From Haematococcus lacustris (Eukaryota > Chlorophyta > Chlorophyceae > Chlamydomonadales > Haematococcaceae), in NCBI GenBank assembly GCA_030144725.1, contig JASKMD010000010.1, forward strand, positions 310,001 to 374,000: 64,000 bases of DNA. The letters run 5' to 3'. The position numbers and the translations under genes are program-made. Below the pieces are notes generated by a model, which saw only the letters and a list, made by a program, of their open reading frames with translations, ran no database searches and was not told where the DNA came from. Below, one piece after another: positions 1 through 11,200 of this stretch (positions are counted from its first letter, which is position 1; every line of letters starts with the position of its first letter).

Positions 1-275
1 GCAGTGCAGGGAGCAGCAAAACAGTCTGCTGCCTGGCCTCTGATAGATGGCAAGGACACAGCGCCGGTCCAAGCTCAGAGCCAGCAGCAGCAGCACAAGT
101 ACCCAGGGTAGGGTAGGGCTTGGCACAAGCATGACTATGTGTAGCATGCAGCCCTAGCAGGAACATGATCAAAAGTGGTGAGACAGCAAAGACCACTGAG
201 GAGCAGGAGCGTCAGGGTTTCAGCTGCAAGAAGATGCAGACTGATGTTGCAGGAGGATGCAAAAGGGTGTCTCAC
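1..275. other. intron sequence of the ABC transporter, no exon found
   Basis: After the donor at 275 the minus strand shows no further segment matching the ABC membrane domain. I could not place the next acceptor. Confidence 0.5.
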
Positions 276-3200
276 CTTGGCAGAGGCGAACTCCAGGCCC
301 GCCTTATAGCTTTGAGCAACATGGGTCTGGAACCTCTCCCTCTCCAGAGCCTCGCCTGCAAATGACCTGCAGGAGCAGCAACCCACACCAGTAGCAGCTG
401 TGCTCGCCTCTGGCTGCTCTGCCCAAGGCCTGGCCCTCACCTCCCCAGCCCTAATGCTCATCACCACTAGTCTGTTCACAACTGACCCTGACTTGACTCC
501 AGCTGGCATGGCCCTGGCCGACCCTTTGAATATGAGCCGGTATTTCCCTACCCTAATACAGCACCAGAGGTTTTACAAGAGGGTTTACAAGGGTCAGGAC
601 AAGGTCAAGAAGTCCCACACATGCAGCCAGGCGCCTCTCATGCTTGACAGCTGCTGCTACATTCCTCACTCCTGTGCTTCCTGCCCCTGCTCCTCCTGCT
701 CCCCTGCTCCTGCTGCTGCTGCTCCTGCTCCTCCTCCTGCTGCTCCTGCTCCTGCTAGTCCAGCCTGCTGCTCCTGCTCCCGAGTATTCAGTAGAATGGT
801 GATGTCAGGCAGCAGCCCCCCCTTACCCCCCCCTCACACCCAGCCGCCAGTACCTCACAGTGCGCATGTTCTCTAGCGCCTGCAGGGCCACGCTGGTCAT
901 CTGCTGCAGAGAGCGGCCCTGGCGCTGCTCCACCTCCCGAGTGCGCCGCCTGGCCAGGTACAGGGTTCGAGTCCCAGTCAGGGTCAGGGTTAGATATCCA
1001 GGAAGCACAAGTACTAACAAGCAGTACGAAGCGAGCGGCGCTCCGTTACCAGCGCCAGCAACAGCAGCAGCAGCAGCAGCATAGTCATCAGCCCCATACT
1101 CATCGCTTCGAGACATGCATCGTTCAACAGGATGTAGGGCAGGGCACACTGGCAAACACTGGTGGAGGAGCTCAGTTGCATGTCAGCCAATCTCATGCAG
1201 CATGAGGAGGATAGTGGCCATTGGTGCAGCTGCCACAAGGCATGCAGTAGCATGTGGCCCACCCTGTGCGTAGCGCACAGCATGTGTGCCCTGCGACACT
1301 GCACCCTTGATGTCATCCTTGGCCATGCAAGCAGGCAGGCACCGGCAGCACTAGAAGTTCCAGGCAGGCAGCTGGGTGAGCAGCTGGGCGAGCCATGGGC
1401 CAGACCAGCAAGAAGGTCAGCAGGCGGGCCAGCGAGGGGCTGGGCCAGCAGGGAGGTCAGCTGATGGGCAAGCAAGGGGCCGGGCCAGCAGGGAAGCAGA
1501 CCTGTAGATGGTTGCGGCGACTGCGGTTGCGACGATGATGATGGAGCACACGGGTGCCAGGCGCCAGGACAGCGCAAAGAGCACACACACGCTGCCCACC
1601 ATCTCCAGCAGCGCTCTCAAGCCGCGGTCCCTCGTGACATTGCTGCAGCAGCGGTGCAGAGCAGGTCAGAAAGGCGGCAGCAGCAGAGCTTGGCACCAGA
1701 GGGGCAAGGCAAGTGGTAGCAGGACATGGCGGGAGTGATAAGAGTGACTAAGGAGTGCCTAATCACTAGGCACACACACAACCAGGAGCCTGACACATGC
1801 ATGCTCATTTTTGTGACTGTCATGGTGATGGGCCAGGTTGGCAGAATGAGAGTGCCATGTCCAGGGTGTTGGACAGTAGCAGAGCAGGGCAAGGCAGGTT
1901 GGGCACGGCAGACCTGAGCCTCTCTGCCCACCGCACCTGAAAATGAAGGAGCGGATGGTGTCCAGCTCCACGCTTATGAGGCTGGTGAGCTCAGCCGCCC
2001 CTGGAACACATCATGGAGACAGCAGCAGCAGTGGCAGCAGGAGGCTGCATGGCGCCCTGTGGGGCCTGAGGCTGCCAGGAGCATCTGGCCTCAGGGCTAC
2101 CTCAGGGTGCCAGTCTGGCCACAGGACCTGCTAGTGCCGCCCAGATATGCAAAGCTTGCGGCTGCCAGTTCAGCACAGCCCATGCACCAGTGTGCTGGTG
2201 GTCAAGGACATGGCCTGCAGAATCTATTCAGGCGAATGCTGCAAATGTGCGATGTGCCTGGCGTGTCTGCCGTGCCTGCACAGTATGTCCTGCCTGACAT
2301 GTAGGAATGCAGGCACTCGATGGTGGCAGTGAAGTTGTCACTGATGGCAGTGGTGGTGATGGTGGTTGCGCTGCAAGACGCTGAGATTCGGATGAGGGAC
2401 ACCGAGGTTCACAATCAATCTAGCACATGCATCAGATGACAGCTAGATGGGTTAGGTCGAGGTTCATGGGAAGGGTCGAGGTTCATCATGCTGTATAGAT
2501 TCGGGCTGAAACATAGATCCTCCATCCTTAATGATGATGATGATGATGATAATGATAACCATCCAAACATACATTGTAATCCTCTGTCATTGAATCACAA
2601 TGGGCAACCCAGGGGTCACAATGGTCCACCCACTGTCCGGGGCCACATGGTGCAGGCGGAGCTAGGGTGACGCATCACACGCAAAGTGTGACCAAAAAGG
2701 CAGCAGAATTGATGGGCAGAGCAGTCGAGGCTGAACTCAGCTCAGGCAGTGCCGCTGAGTACAGGCAGCAGCCATGTAGTGCAGTGGAGGAAATGGCGTC
2801 ACAGGAGCCACCCTCACCTCTCTGCTCAAAGAAGCTGACCTGCGGTGTACAACAAAGCACGTACAGTGTTACAGCAGTGACAGCAGCGGCGGCAGCAGCC
2901 ACAGCATCGAGATGGGGATGCAGAATGCCATTGCATGCATCAAGATCTGGGGAGAAGCAGCAGAACCCTTGCTGACCAGGTAGTTGGTGGGGTGGTGGGG
3001 TGGGGTGCAGCACCCTGTGCCAGCTTACCTTTTGCATCAGCAGTGTGCGAAACAGCTCCATTCTGCAGGCACGCAGGCACGCAAGCCATCTCAACAACAT
3101 GGAGCTGACATCAGGCATCAACTGAGCGCATTCTGCTCTGCATGGGTGCCCACTATGGCATGCCCAGACCAGCCATAATGCGCAAGGATGCGCATATCAC

Positions 3201-4590
3201 GTGCATTATTGAATGATGATATAGTGAATCGTGAATTGATATTGTTGTGAATTGTGAATGTAAGATATGTGCCTTTGTTGGCCGCCCTTGAAATGCTTAG
3301 ACATGGCTTGCGGTCCCTGCTTGCCTCTCCCTACTTGCTAATTCTCAACTCTCACTCTTGAGCCTCTCACAGGAGGGAGGACACTAGACACTGTCCCAGT
3401 GCCCACTGCTTTGCATGAGCACACACATCCTGCTGCTACCACCAAGATGCACATCCTCCAGTAATGTAGCTCGCCTTACCTGATGTAGGCTGACAGCTGC
3501 ATGAGGTGCATGAGCTGCTTGAGCAACAGGCACCGGTACCAGGCTGTGCCTGACCTGGCTCTGTAGTTGATTTGAGGACGCCTTGCCATCCATACCTAAT
3601 TGCAGGCTGTTGTAAGTCAGCTGCAAGTCTGTTGTAAAGCTTCGCACCTAAGGGTAGCGAGCACTGTCTCTGCTGCCCGCAGCGCCGCATTCATGTAGAT
3701 CTTGGTCATGAACGGCTCGAGCACATAGCCAACGGTAAGCATCCCCAACAACTGTGAAAGAGAAGCAACAAGCAACAGGCATCGCACTGCATGAATTGTA
3801 ACGGTTACATGGGTGCTTGCATGCCAACAATAGCTGGTTGCAGTCCAGGCACCACCATCAACGAGCAGTGGCCATCTGCACATGCAGTGGCTAGTCAACA
3901 GCAGCACAGAGACGCCCCGACCCCATGTCACCCTGTCAGCATACTGACAGACAGCTGGCAGCACTCGTGCGTGTGTGCCTTGCATGCAATGCACATGACA
4001 ACCCATGTGATGAGGTTACAGCCGAGCTGACGGCCACTCCAGGGTGATGCGCACCCTCTGCAACCTGTGCACTGTGGAGATCCCACCTTAAAGTAGACCT
4101 GGATGGGCTGCTGCTGCACTAACGCCTCCAGAAGCATGCCTGACAACACAGGCGCTCCCAGGTTGCTTGCGGTGCACAGCAACAACATAACTGCTGCACA
4201 TGCAAGCTGGCCACGCTGTTGCCATAGCAATCCTAGGATGTACTCGTTGTCAAACGGTTCTCTCTGTCGTTTCAGACGAAGGGCGCCTGCAACACTGCAT
4301 CAGTTGCACAGCAAGAAGCACAACCTTACAGCCCCCCCGGTACTACATTTGGCATGCAACCCACAGCAAGCCCAGGCTACCCACTCAGTTATGAAGCTAT
4401 CTTCTTCCAAAGGAGTGAGCGAGTCAAAGCTGCTGTCTTCAAGTCGAGGCGTGGACAGAGCGGCCGTGGTATGAGAAGCACGCCGAGCAGGATGTTTTGC
4501 TTTCTGTCTTAGCCTCGACAAGAGGAGAACGTGACTTGCGTGCGGCCTGCAAATCCCGTTCTGGGACCGCAGCCCAGGCATCCTCGTCAT
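276..4590 (-). CDS. ABC-B (TAP-like) half-transporter, N-terminal part
   Basis: Nine exons join in frame (4590-4385, 4294-4087, 3751-3648, 3062-3029, 2839-2818, 2000-1937, 1642-1502, 949-854, 366-276) to give 322 codons. The ATG at 4590 is followed by about 55 residues rich in Arg, Ser and Ala, compatible with an organelle transit peptide. What follows is the ABC type-1 membrane domain. It has a hydrophobic helix after LGLLWQQRGQLACAAV, the LFRTLLMQKVSFFEQRG segment that precedes 'GELTSRL' in the family, LRALLEMVGSVCVLFALSWR, and the diagnostic ENMRTVRSFAGEALERERF. The ATP-binding domain must lie beyond the left edge, so Walker motifs cannot be checked. Plant relatives of this type (ABCB26/TAP1-like) are plastid or mitochondrial half-transporters; substrate and location are not shown here. 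The family is secure, the subfamily inferred. Confidence 0.88.
661..780. repeat. imperfect CTG/CTC-rich tract in an ABC-gene intron
   Basis: Imperfect tandem (CTGCTC)/(CTGCTG) units lie in the intron between the last two exons in the window. They give low-complexity shadow ORFs on both strands. Confidence 0.7.
2529..2552. repeat. (ATG)n trinucleotide run
   Basis: About seven tandem ATG/ATGA units in an intron of the ABC gene; no coding role seen. Confidence 0.7.
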
Positions 4591-4768
4591 CTTATCTCTG
4601 CATCTGCGCGGCGATAGTCACAGTCTTTTTTGTTCTAGCGATATGTGGAAACCGTGTGCGACCGCCATGTGCCACATCAGTGTCGTTTTAACTGCTTTTT
4701 GTCCTCTCGGAAAACAAGGTAGCTCTGACGACTGGCTGCTGTGCATCTTAATAGCAGCTGCTGTTGAC

Positions 4769-4801
4769 ATATCAAGGACAAATCAAGGACATATCAAGGA
4801 C
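4769..4801. repeat. three tandem copies of an 11-bp unit
   Basis: The unit ATCAAGGACA/T appears three times in a row. It sits just upstream of the ABC-gene start and next to the 51-bp dispersed repeat. Confidence 0.7.
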
Positions 4802-4805
4802 TTCC

Positions 4806-4856
4806 AGGCGCATTCGCTCTCGCTCCCTGGCCTTGTTGTTACCATCGCTGCCGATG
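4806..4856. repeat. 51-bp direct repeat, copy 1
   Basis: This stretch, containing CGCATTCGCTCTCGCTC, recurs at 5638-5688 with one mismatch. A shared GACAAAACTTCCCAGG follows copy 1 (4861) and precedes copy 2 (5624). The pair brackets about 0.8 kb. Confidence 0.75.
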
Positions 4857-5145
4857 CTGTGACAAAACTTCCCAGGCCGTCCTGTATCCCTATCATCCTG
4901 TGGAGCCCCTACACTTCTCCACAGGAGGGACCGGTGTGTGTCCCTAACCTGGGTCCCTAACCCCAGGAGTCGATAGAGCCCTATACTACCCTATGCACAC
5001 TCTATCGCACACACATCCCCTTTGTAAGGGGCAATCGTATTGTTTGTTTGTTTGGCTCATGGCATGATATACATGTCACCATCGCTGCCGCTGATGCCGC
5101 CGCTGCCACTTCCGCAACAGGCCTCTGTCGCGCACGCACACCCAC

Positions 5146-5371
5146 CTCTTCCTTTTCCTTCCATTTCCTCTAAGAGCTCCTGGCCATCCGCAAGTACAGT
5201 GACGCGTGTGAAGGAGTCGCGCACCATGAGGCCCAACAGCAAGCTGGCGAGCAGCGCCCTCTTGCTGCAGGCCTCCACCCAAGCCTCGATTTGCGTGACG
5301 AGCCGCGCCTCCACCACTTCGGACGGCACGACCGCGCCCTCCTCTAACCCCGCAGCGGCCACACCCCTCAT
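5146..5371 (-). CDS. possible orphan exon, unrecognised
   Basis: The minus strand is open here and has the composition of real protein, including VVPSEVVEARLVTQIEAW and SLLLGLMVRDSFTRVTVLA. It ends at a good donor (GAAGAG|GTGGGT at 5146). An ATG lies at 5371, but an upstream exon may exist near 5480-5790, where a basic, disordered-looking frame runs. I do not recognise a family. The flanking 51-bp direct repeats make a mobile-element origin possible. Confidence 0.35.
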
Positions 5372-5637
5372 CAAGGTATGCCGTTTGACCTTCTTTGCGT
5401 GCCATGTGTTATTGTGGTTGTTGGCCCAGTGCGCTGCGCCGTTGGCCTGCATGTCTGGCGGCGTGTCGGCCTGACGGTCGACCTAACTGTCCGAGGCATT
5501 ACGATTACGTCTACGCTGTCTGTTTCGCTGCATTTTCCTAACTCGCTTCGCTAACTGTGGCGCTAACTGCCTGCGATGTCCTGGTTTTCCTGTCTTTTTC
5601 CTGGTTTTCCTGTTTTTCCCACCTGACAAAACTTCCC

Positions 5638-5688
5638 AGGCGCATTCGCTCTCGCTCTCTGGCCTTGTTGTTACCATCGCTGCCGATG
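5638..5688. repeat. 51-bp direct repeat, copy 2
   Basis: Same orientation as the copy at 4806-4856, one mismatch. On the minus strand both copies read VTTRPxSESECAW, so a duplicated exon is possible. Confidence 0.75.
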
Positions 5689-5871
5689 TTGCTGCAACCG
5701 CTCCACCACCAGTACCGGCATCAGCACGTGGGGTGGGTGCTGCAGGCTCGCAGCGAAGTGGTGGAGGGGTTATTAATCCAGGGGTCATTAATCACTCGTG
5801 ACCCGCTGAGGGGCAAAATAATGCTGGTAGATGACTTCCGCACAAGGCAGGGCAGCTCAGCTCCAGATAGC

Positions 5872-8083
5872 CACTAGCGGTGTGAGGCACATTTGCAGCA
5901 GCATCTGTGCTATGATGAACCCCTCGTTCCTCACCAGGTCCAACGTTAGAGCTAGACCACTAGGGACCACTAGGGACTACTCAGAATCACCCAAGCTAGA
6001 TGACTGTGTGCCTTCAGCCGGGCGGGTAGAGCCCTTGCTGCACCACCTAGCCTGGAGCCAGCGCCATGGCAATTAAGAGCGGAGCTTCATGTGATGCCTT
6101 GTGATGCACCCATGCCAGGCCTCATAGCCACAGCCAGCCAGCCACAGCCAGGCAGCCATAGCCAGGCAGTCCAAGAGAAAACACATATCTCTGACCCCTG
6201 CTGCCTAGCAAGAGGTCTGACACAGACACCAATGCGGCTCTCATCCAGAAACGTATTGAGATGAATCAGCAGGCGTCACCCATGAAGCTGTGCTAATGGG
6301 CTGGCCTCGAGCCTGGCCCCTAGCACAAAGGCATATCGGCATATGAGCAGCTGCGGGACTGGCCGCCCAAGCCTCTGCCAGCTATGCCTGAAGGTATGCT
6401 GCAGGACACCCTCCTACACAGTGATGCACCCAAAAGCTCATTGGGCCGCACGCTTAACCACCTGGTTTAACACCATGGTGCAATGTCAATGCACCTGTTT
6501 CGTTGATGAAATGCCGCTGTCATCAACAGGCTGTGTATCGATTCCCCTTGTCAGCAGGCTGAGGGGAACAGCGTGGACTGTTAGCCTGATCTAGCCTGGG
6601 AGGGCGGCTCGTTAAGCGCCTGGCATTCTCACCCAGCAGGCACATCTTGTGCAGCAGCAGGAGGGAGCTCACTGGAGCAAGTGTCACGTAGCTTCATCTA
6701 CTTCAGCTGGAGCCCATCTGTTTTGCACCCATCTTCTCTAGTGAGAGCCCCAGCACGTTGCCCGGCCCAACCCTGCTACGAAGCATCACTGCCTGTACCG
6801 CAACTGTGCTACTGTGCAACTGTTCTCGTACCTCAAGCTGCCTCCTTGTGGAAACGACGCTCGCCTCGACGTTCCCTCAATGTCTACAAAAGCACATCTC
6901 ATATGTGCCACAAAATGACACTCAATGGCCTTGTCGCTCCGCGTCACTAGTGCCATTTATCTTCTTCGCGACGCAAGGAGCAGCGGGCTTGGATGCCAAC
7001 ATGGCAGGTGAGGCTGGTGTAAGAATCCCCACCGAACTCCGATGCGCAACCAGCAATGTCCGCACTTCCAATTGAAAGCCAATGCAATGTGGGCTAAATC
7101 CGGAAGCATATTCATGACCGGGTCACGGTTGCTCACGCGGCAGTCTAAGGCATGACTACATCAAGGAGTGCATCAGCTGGATTGCCTGCATCACCACTTG
7201 AGCCCTACTGCTTCTCTTATGCGTCTGGATGGTAGACTTTCCGGAGTTATGCCAAGGCTAGGCTTCAGCCTGACACTTCTTCACAGGGCCACTGGCCTTC
7301 CACATGTTGACTGGCCTGGGTGGCAGAAACATCCTCTATCAGCACCACCTTGCCCCCTGGCCTGTCCGGTGCTGATAGGCCCCACAACATGGTCTGCAGC
7401 TAGCTATGGATGACTGAGCGCCGTGTTGCAGACTAGCTGGTGGGCACAGTGTCGCCGTGCACTGTGTGGCTGCCATGTCAGACCATGTGGCAATGCATGG
7501 TAAAACTTGGCGACAGCATGCGGATGTGGCATGTCCCGTCTCATTGAGCAGGGTTTCTTGAGGGGTCTCCCCAGCAAGGGGTCTGCAGTGCATCTTTCTT
7601 TAGGGTTTCCTCATCACCACCCTGGCCAGCTTCCCTGCCTTGGGGTCACATCGCATTGTGTCTGTCTAGGTCTGGGCTCAGGTGACGGGCTGACTTCACT
7701 GTTCCACAATTGCATGTCGCTGCGATGCCAAGGCAGCGACACGTGCCGCACACCAGTGTACGTGACAGTGGTGATGGTGTGACATGGTGCCCAGGTGCAG
7801 AGTGAGATCCCTCCACCTTCCCCTGCGGCTGTCGGTGCCAGGACCCATGATGAGTGCTGGAGTCCAGAGGGCAAGCAATCCTGCATTAAGACTGGTCCCC
7901 TCCGCCCGCGCCCTGCCTCAGCCACCCCTTCCTACATGTCCCACAGCAGCAAGCAGTACAGCAGCCTGTGGGCCGCCCCTCAGGGTCCACTGCGTGCCTG
8001 GTGGGTCTTGGCATAGCATGCCCTGCCACTGCACCTCAGGTCTTGCCACTAATGCCCACTTGCCACTGCCCAGCTGCTGCTGC

Positions 8084-8118
<35 letters not shown>

Positions 8119-8203
8119 TAACCTGCTGTTGCTGCTGCTGCTGCTACTGCTGCTGGCCAGCTGCTGCTGCTGTCCCGTTGCTACTGCTGTTCACAGCCAA
8201 GAC
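5872..8203. other. intergenic region, no supported gene
   Basis: Short open frames only. There is a fragment copy of the downstream Ser-rich gene (6604-6661), a CAGCCA-rich patch (6120-6175) and a (CTG)n run near 8085-8160. Around 5955-5985 ACCACTAGGGACCACTAGGG resembles the 3' region of the Fanzor-like fragments, perhaps a relic. Nothing else could be supported. Confidence 0.5.
6604..6661. repeat. fragment copy of the Ser-rich gene (25.7 kb)
   Basis: About 55 bases, including TCACCCAGCAGGCACATCTT, match 25728-25790 inside the 491-residue Ser-rich gene with only a few differences. It is a dispersed gene fragment. Confidence 0.7.
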
Positions 8204-11200
8204 ATGCCCCGGAGTCATGCAGCACTCGTGCGCGGAGGTGCAGGGGTGGGCACCCGTGACCCAGCGCAGAGCAGTTGCAAAAGTCACAGACCCTCGCATG
8301 AGGCCTGGGGCGGTGTGCTGCCCCCCTCAGCAGAAGCTGGGAGGCAGCTGGCCACCAGCAGCTGCCTGCTGGGGTCAGGTCTAGGGTTTGACAGCCCCCG
8401 GGAAGCTGGAGGAAGTGGGGTGCAGGGCTGGGAGCAAGGGCCCCCTGCACAAGAGCAGCAGAGGGGGGATGGCCAGCTATACCCTCGCCCCAGCATTGGG
8501 GAGAACAGTGCCCGGCAGGCAGTCGCCTTGTTCAGGAAGCTTGCACGAGAAGGGGACCAAAGCATGGCGCCGCTCACTGGCTCCAGCAGGTGTGATGCTG
8601 CATGGAGGTTTGAGTGACCAGGGAGTGGGCAGTGGGCGCTGAGGCCAGAACTAGCACAGCGCAGCTTTGTCAGGCAGAAGCAGCGGGAGACAGCCAGCTT
8701 TGGTCAGGCGGTAGGCGCACTGCAGGGACCTGAGCCACGTGCTCTCTAGAGAGGTGTGAAGAGTGAGATAAGTCAAATCAGTGTGAGGAAGCAGTGACAC
8801 TTGACCCTGAGGCTGTTGGGGCACTGCAGGACTCCTGATAAAGGGTTGGGTGAGTGTGAGGATGCCTACTTTGGCAATGTGCCAAAGCCGCCACCTGGTG
8901 CTTAGCCCTTGATTCTCCACCACCACCTGCCCCTACCACTACCACTACCTCTACCATTACCTCTACCCTTACAACCACCGCTACCTGCCACCACCTACCC
9001 CTTCGGACCCTGACACATGACCCTAACAAATGGCCCTGAGCCTGACTCAGAGCACTCTGCAGCTGTTGAGCTGCATTCTGGAACCTGGCAGGCGACACTC
9101 CATTCAACCACACACATCCTGGCTGCTGAGTCCAACGACAGCAGCCCCTGACACGTTGGAGCCCTGACATTGAGCAGCCCTGACACACACAAGCTGATTG
9201 CCAAGGTTGAGGGCAGCGGCCCCTGGACCCCCCTCCCACCTGACCCCAAACCTGCTGCTGCCTGCCTGCAGCCCTCGGCTCGCCGCTGCTCCGCCATCCG
9301 TCAGCCCTGCTACCACAGTGTCCCCCTTCAGCCGCTTCTCAGCCAGCGCTCGGCCACCCCTGGCCACCCCCCCTCCCTGCTCTCCCCCCAGCCCCTACTG
9401 GACCGTGTACCAGCCTGCAGCCCCCCCGCGCTCCCCTAACTCCCCCTCCACATGCACAGCAGCGGCGCCCGGGGTGCTTGAGCTCAGCGGGCTGACCTGC
9501 CCTGCCTGGCCTGAACGCCTGGCTGATGCTGGGCGGAAGCGGTTGCACCGCTGGTGGGCCTCGCGCACCAGGCGGCGCGTGTGGCGGGCATGGCAGCGGC
9601 GCGTGGCTGAGTCAGCGTGCCAGGCGCGGCAGCAGCAGCGTGCTGCCAGGTAAGCCCACACAACCAGACCTGGCCAGCAGTCTGGGTTGCTCGGACTGGG
9701 CAGGGCGCTCTTCTAGATCTGGCTGGGCATCTAGCTATAGAGGGGGTGGGTCACACATTGCCACTCTTTTGTAGCCCCGCAGCCATCGGTGGTTTGCAGT
9801 CAGCAGCCGTGCGCCTGGTAAGGGGCTGGGTCAGGGTGGCCCTAACCCAGCAGCAGAGGGCAGATGGCTGAGGGACAGGGCAAGACGTCCCCTTCCATGG
9901 AGCAGTGAAGTGCAGCTGAGGCTTCCCTGGTCGGCAAGTGGGGTGGGTGCTGACGAAGGTTACCAACCTCCCTGCTCACCTACCAGCCTTGCCCTGCTCA
10001 CCTACCAGAACTTGGCTGTTGTCCGCCTCTCTTTCGCAAGCCTGAGTGACGGGCACTCCCTTTGCTGATGCTGCAGCAGTGGCATAGCCCCTTGCTATGG
10101 CGAGCTGGCGATGATCATGTTTGTTCAATGATCATGTTTTGACCCACCGCTCATGTTTAAACCCACCAAAAGTGTGACCCACAGTGAAAGGTGGCCTGTG
10201 CCCTATATTTGCTGTGGGAACTCATCAGTTTTACAACTTCATCAACACCAGCAGCAGCAGCAGCAGCCTTGCCACCAACCCCACACCAAGCGCTGCCTGC
10301 AATACAGCCCCACTACACTCCATATCTAGGCTAGGTGGTGGGAGCAGGCCCCGTGCCATTTATGAGCTGTCTTAGCTGTCTCCTCATGACACTGGTGGAA
10401 GAGCAGCTCTAAGGCTACTCTCCTCCCTCATTGCAAGCCCAGCGGTGAGGGTGTTTCTTTTCTTTCTGGCTCCTGGGGCTGCTGCTGCCAAGGTGCAGAC
10501 AGAAACGCCAAGCCGGACGCTACCCTGCAGCAACAGCAGCAGCGTACCTTGCACAGATGCTGGAGCAAAGCAAAGGCCTGTGAGACCCCTCAGAGGGCTG
10601 CTGTGCTGCTTCCAGCCTTGCCTTGCCTGCTCTGCCTCCCACAGCCTCCTGCTCCCTAGCCTCCTGCTGCCTCCTGCAGCCTTGCCTATCCTGCTCTGCC
10701 TCCTCCTGCCTGCTCTGCCTTGTGGTGCTGTGCTGTGCAGGCATGCTGAGCTGTCTGCTCTGGGGTGGGCCTGGGCCAGATGGCGCCTGGCTGCAACGGT
10801 GCAGCTGAGGGGGTGCATGCGGAGGGCCCGAGCGCATCGCATCATGCAGCGCCGCATCGCTGCCAAGGTGCACCTGGGAACCCTCTGCCTGTCCCTCAGC
10901 TCTGCCTGACATGCGCGCACTGCATAATCTGAGAACCCCTCTGCCTGTCTTTGGCATGCACGCACTGCATATTCTGCATGCACCTGCATAATCTGCATGG
11001 TATGCATGCAACATCTCAACCCAGCATGGGGCACACCAAACACACAGACCATGCACACATGCAGCGCCATGTAGGCACATCAGGCCAGAGGCATAACTGC
11101 CAGCACCCTGGCCTGTAAGACTGCTACACCCACCACACTTACCACCAGTTTCACCAGCGTACCCATTGCCATGAACATCACACACACACATGCCATCCTC

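Noticed and set aside
7784..8203. N-terminal extension of gene A with poly-Ala and poly-Leu
   Set aside because: Open only because of a CTG repeat. An ATG at 8204 follows it, so the extension was left out.
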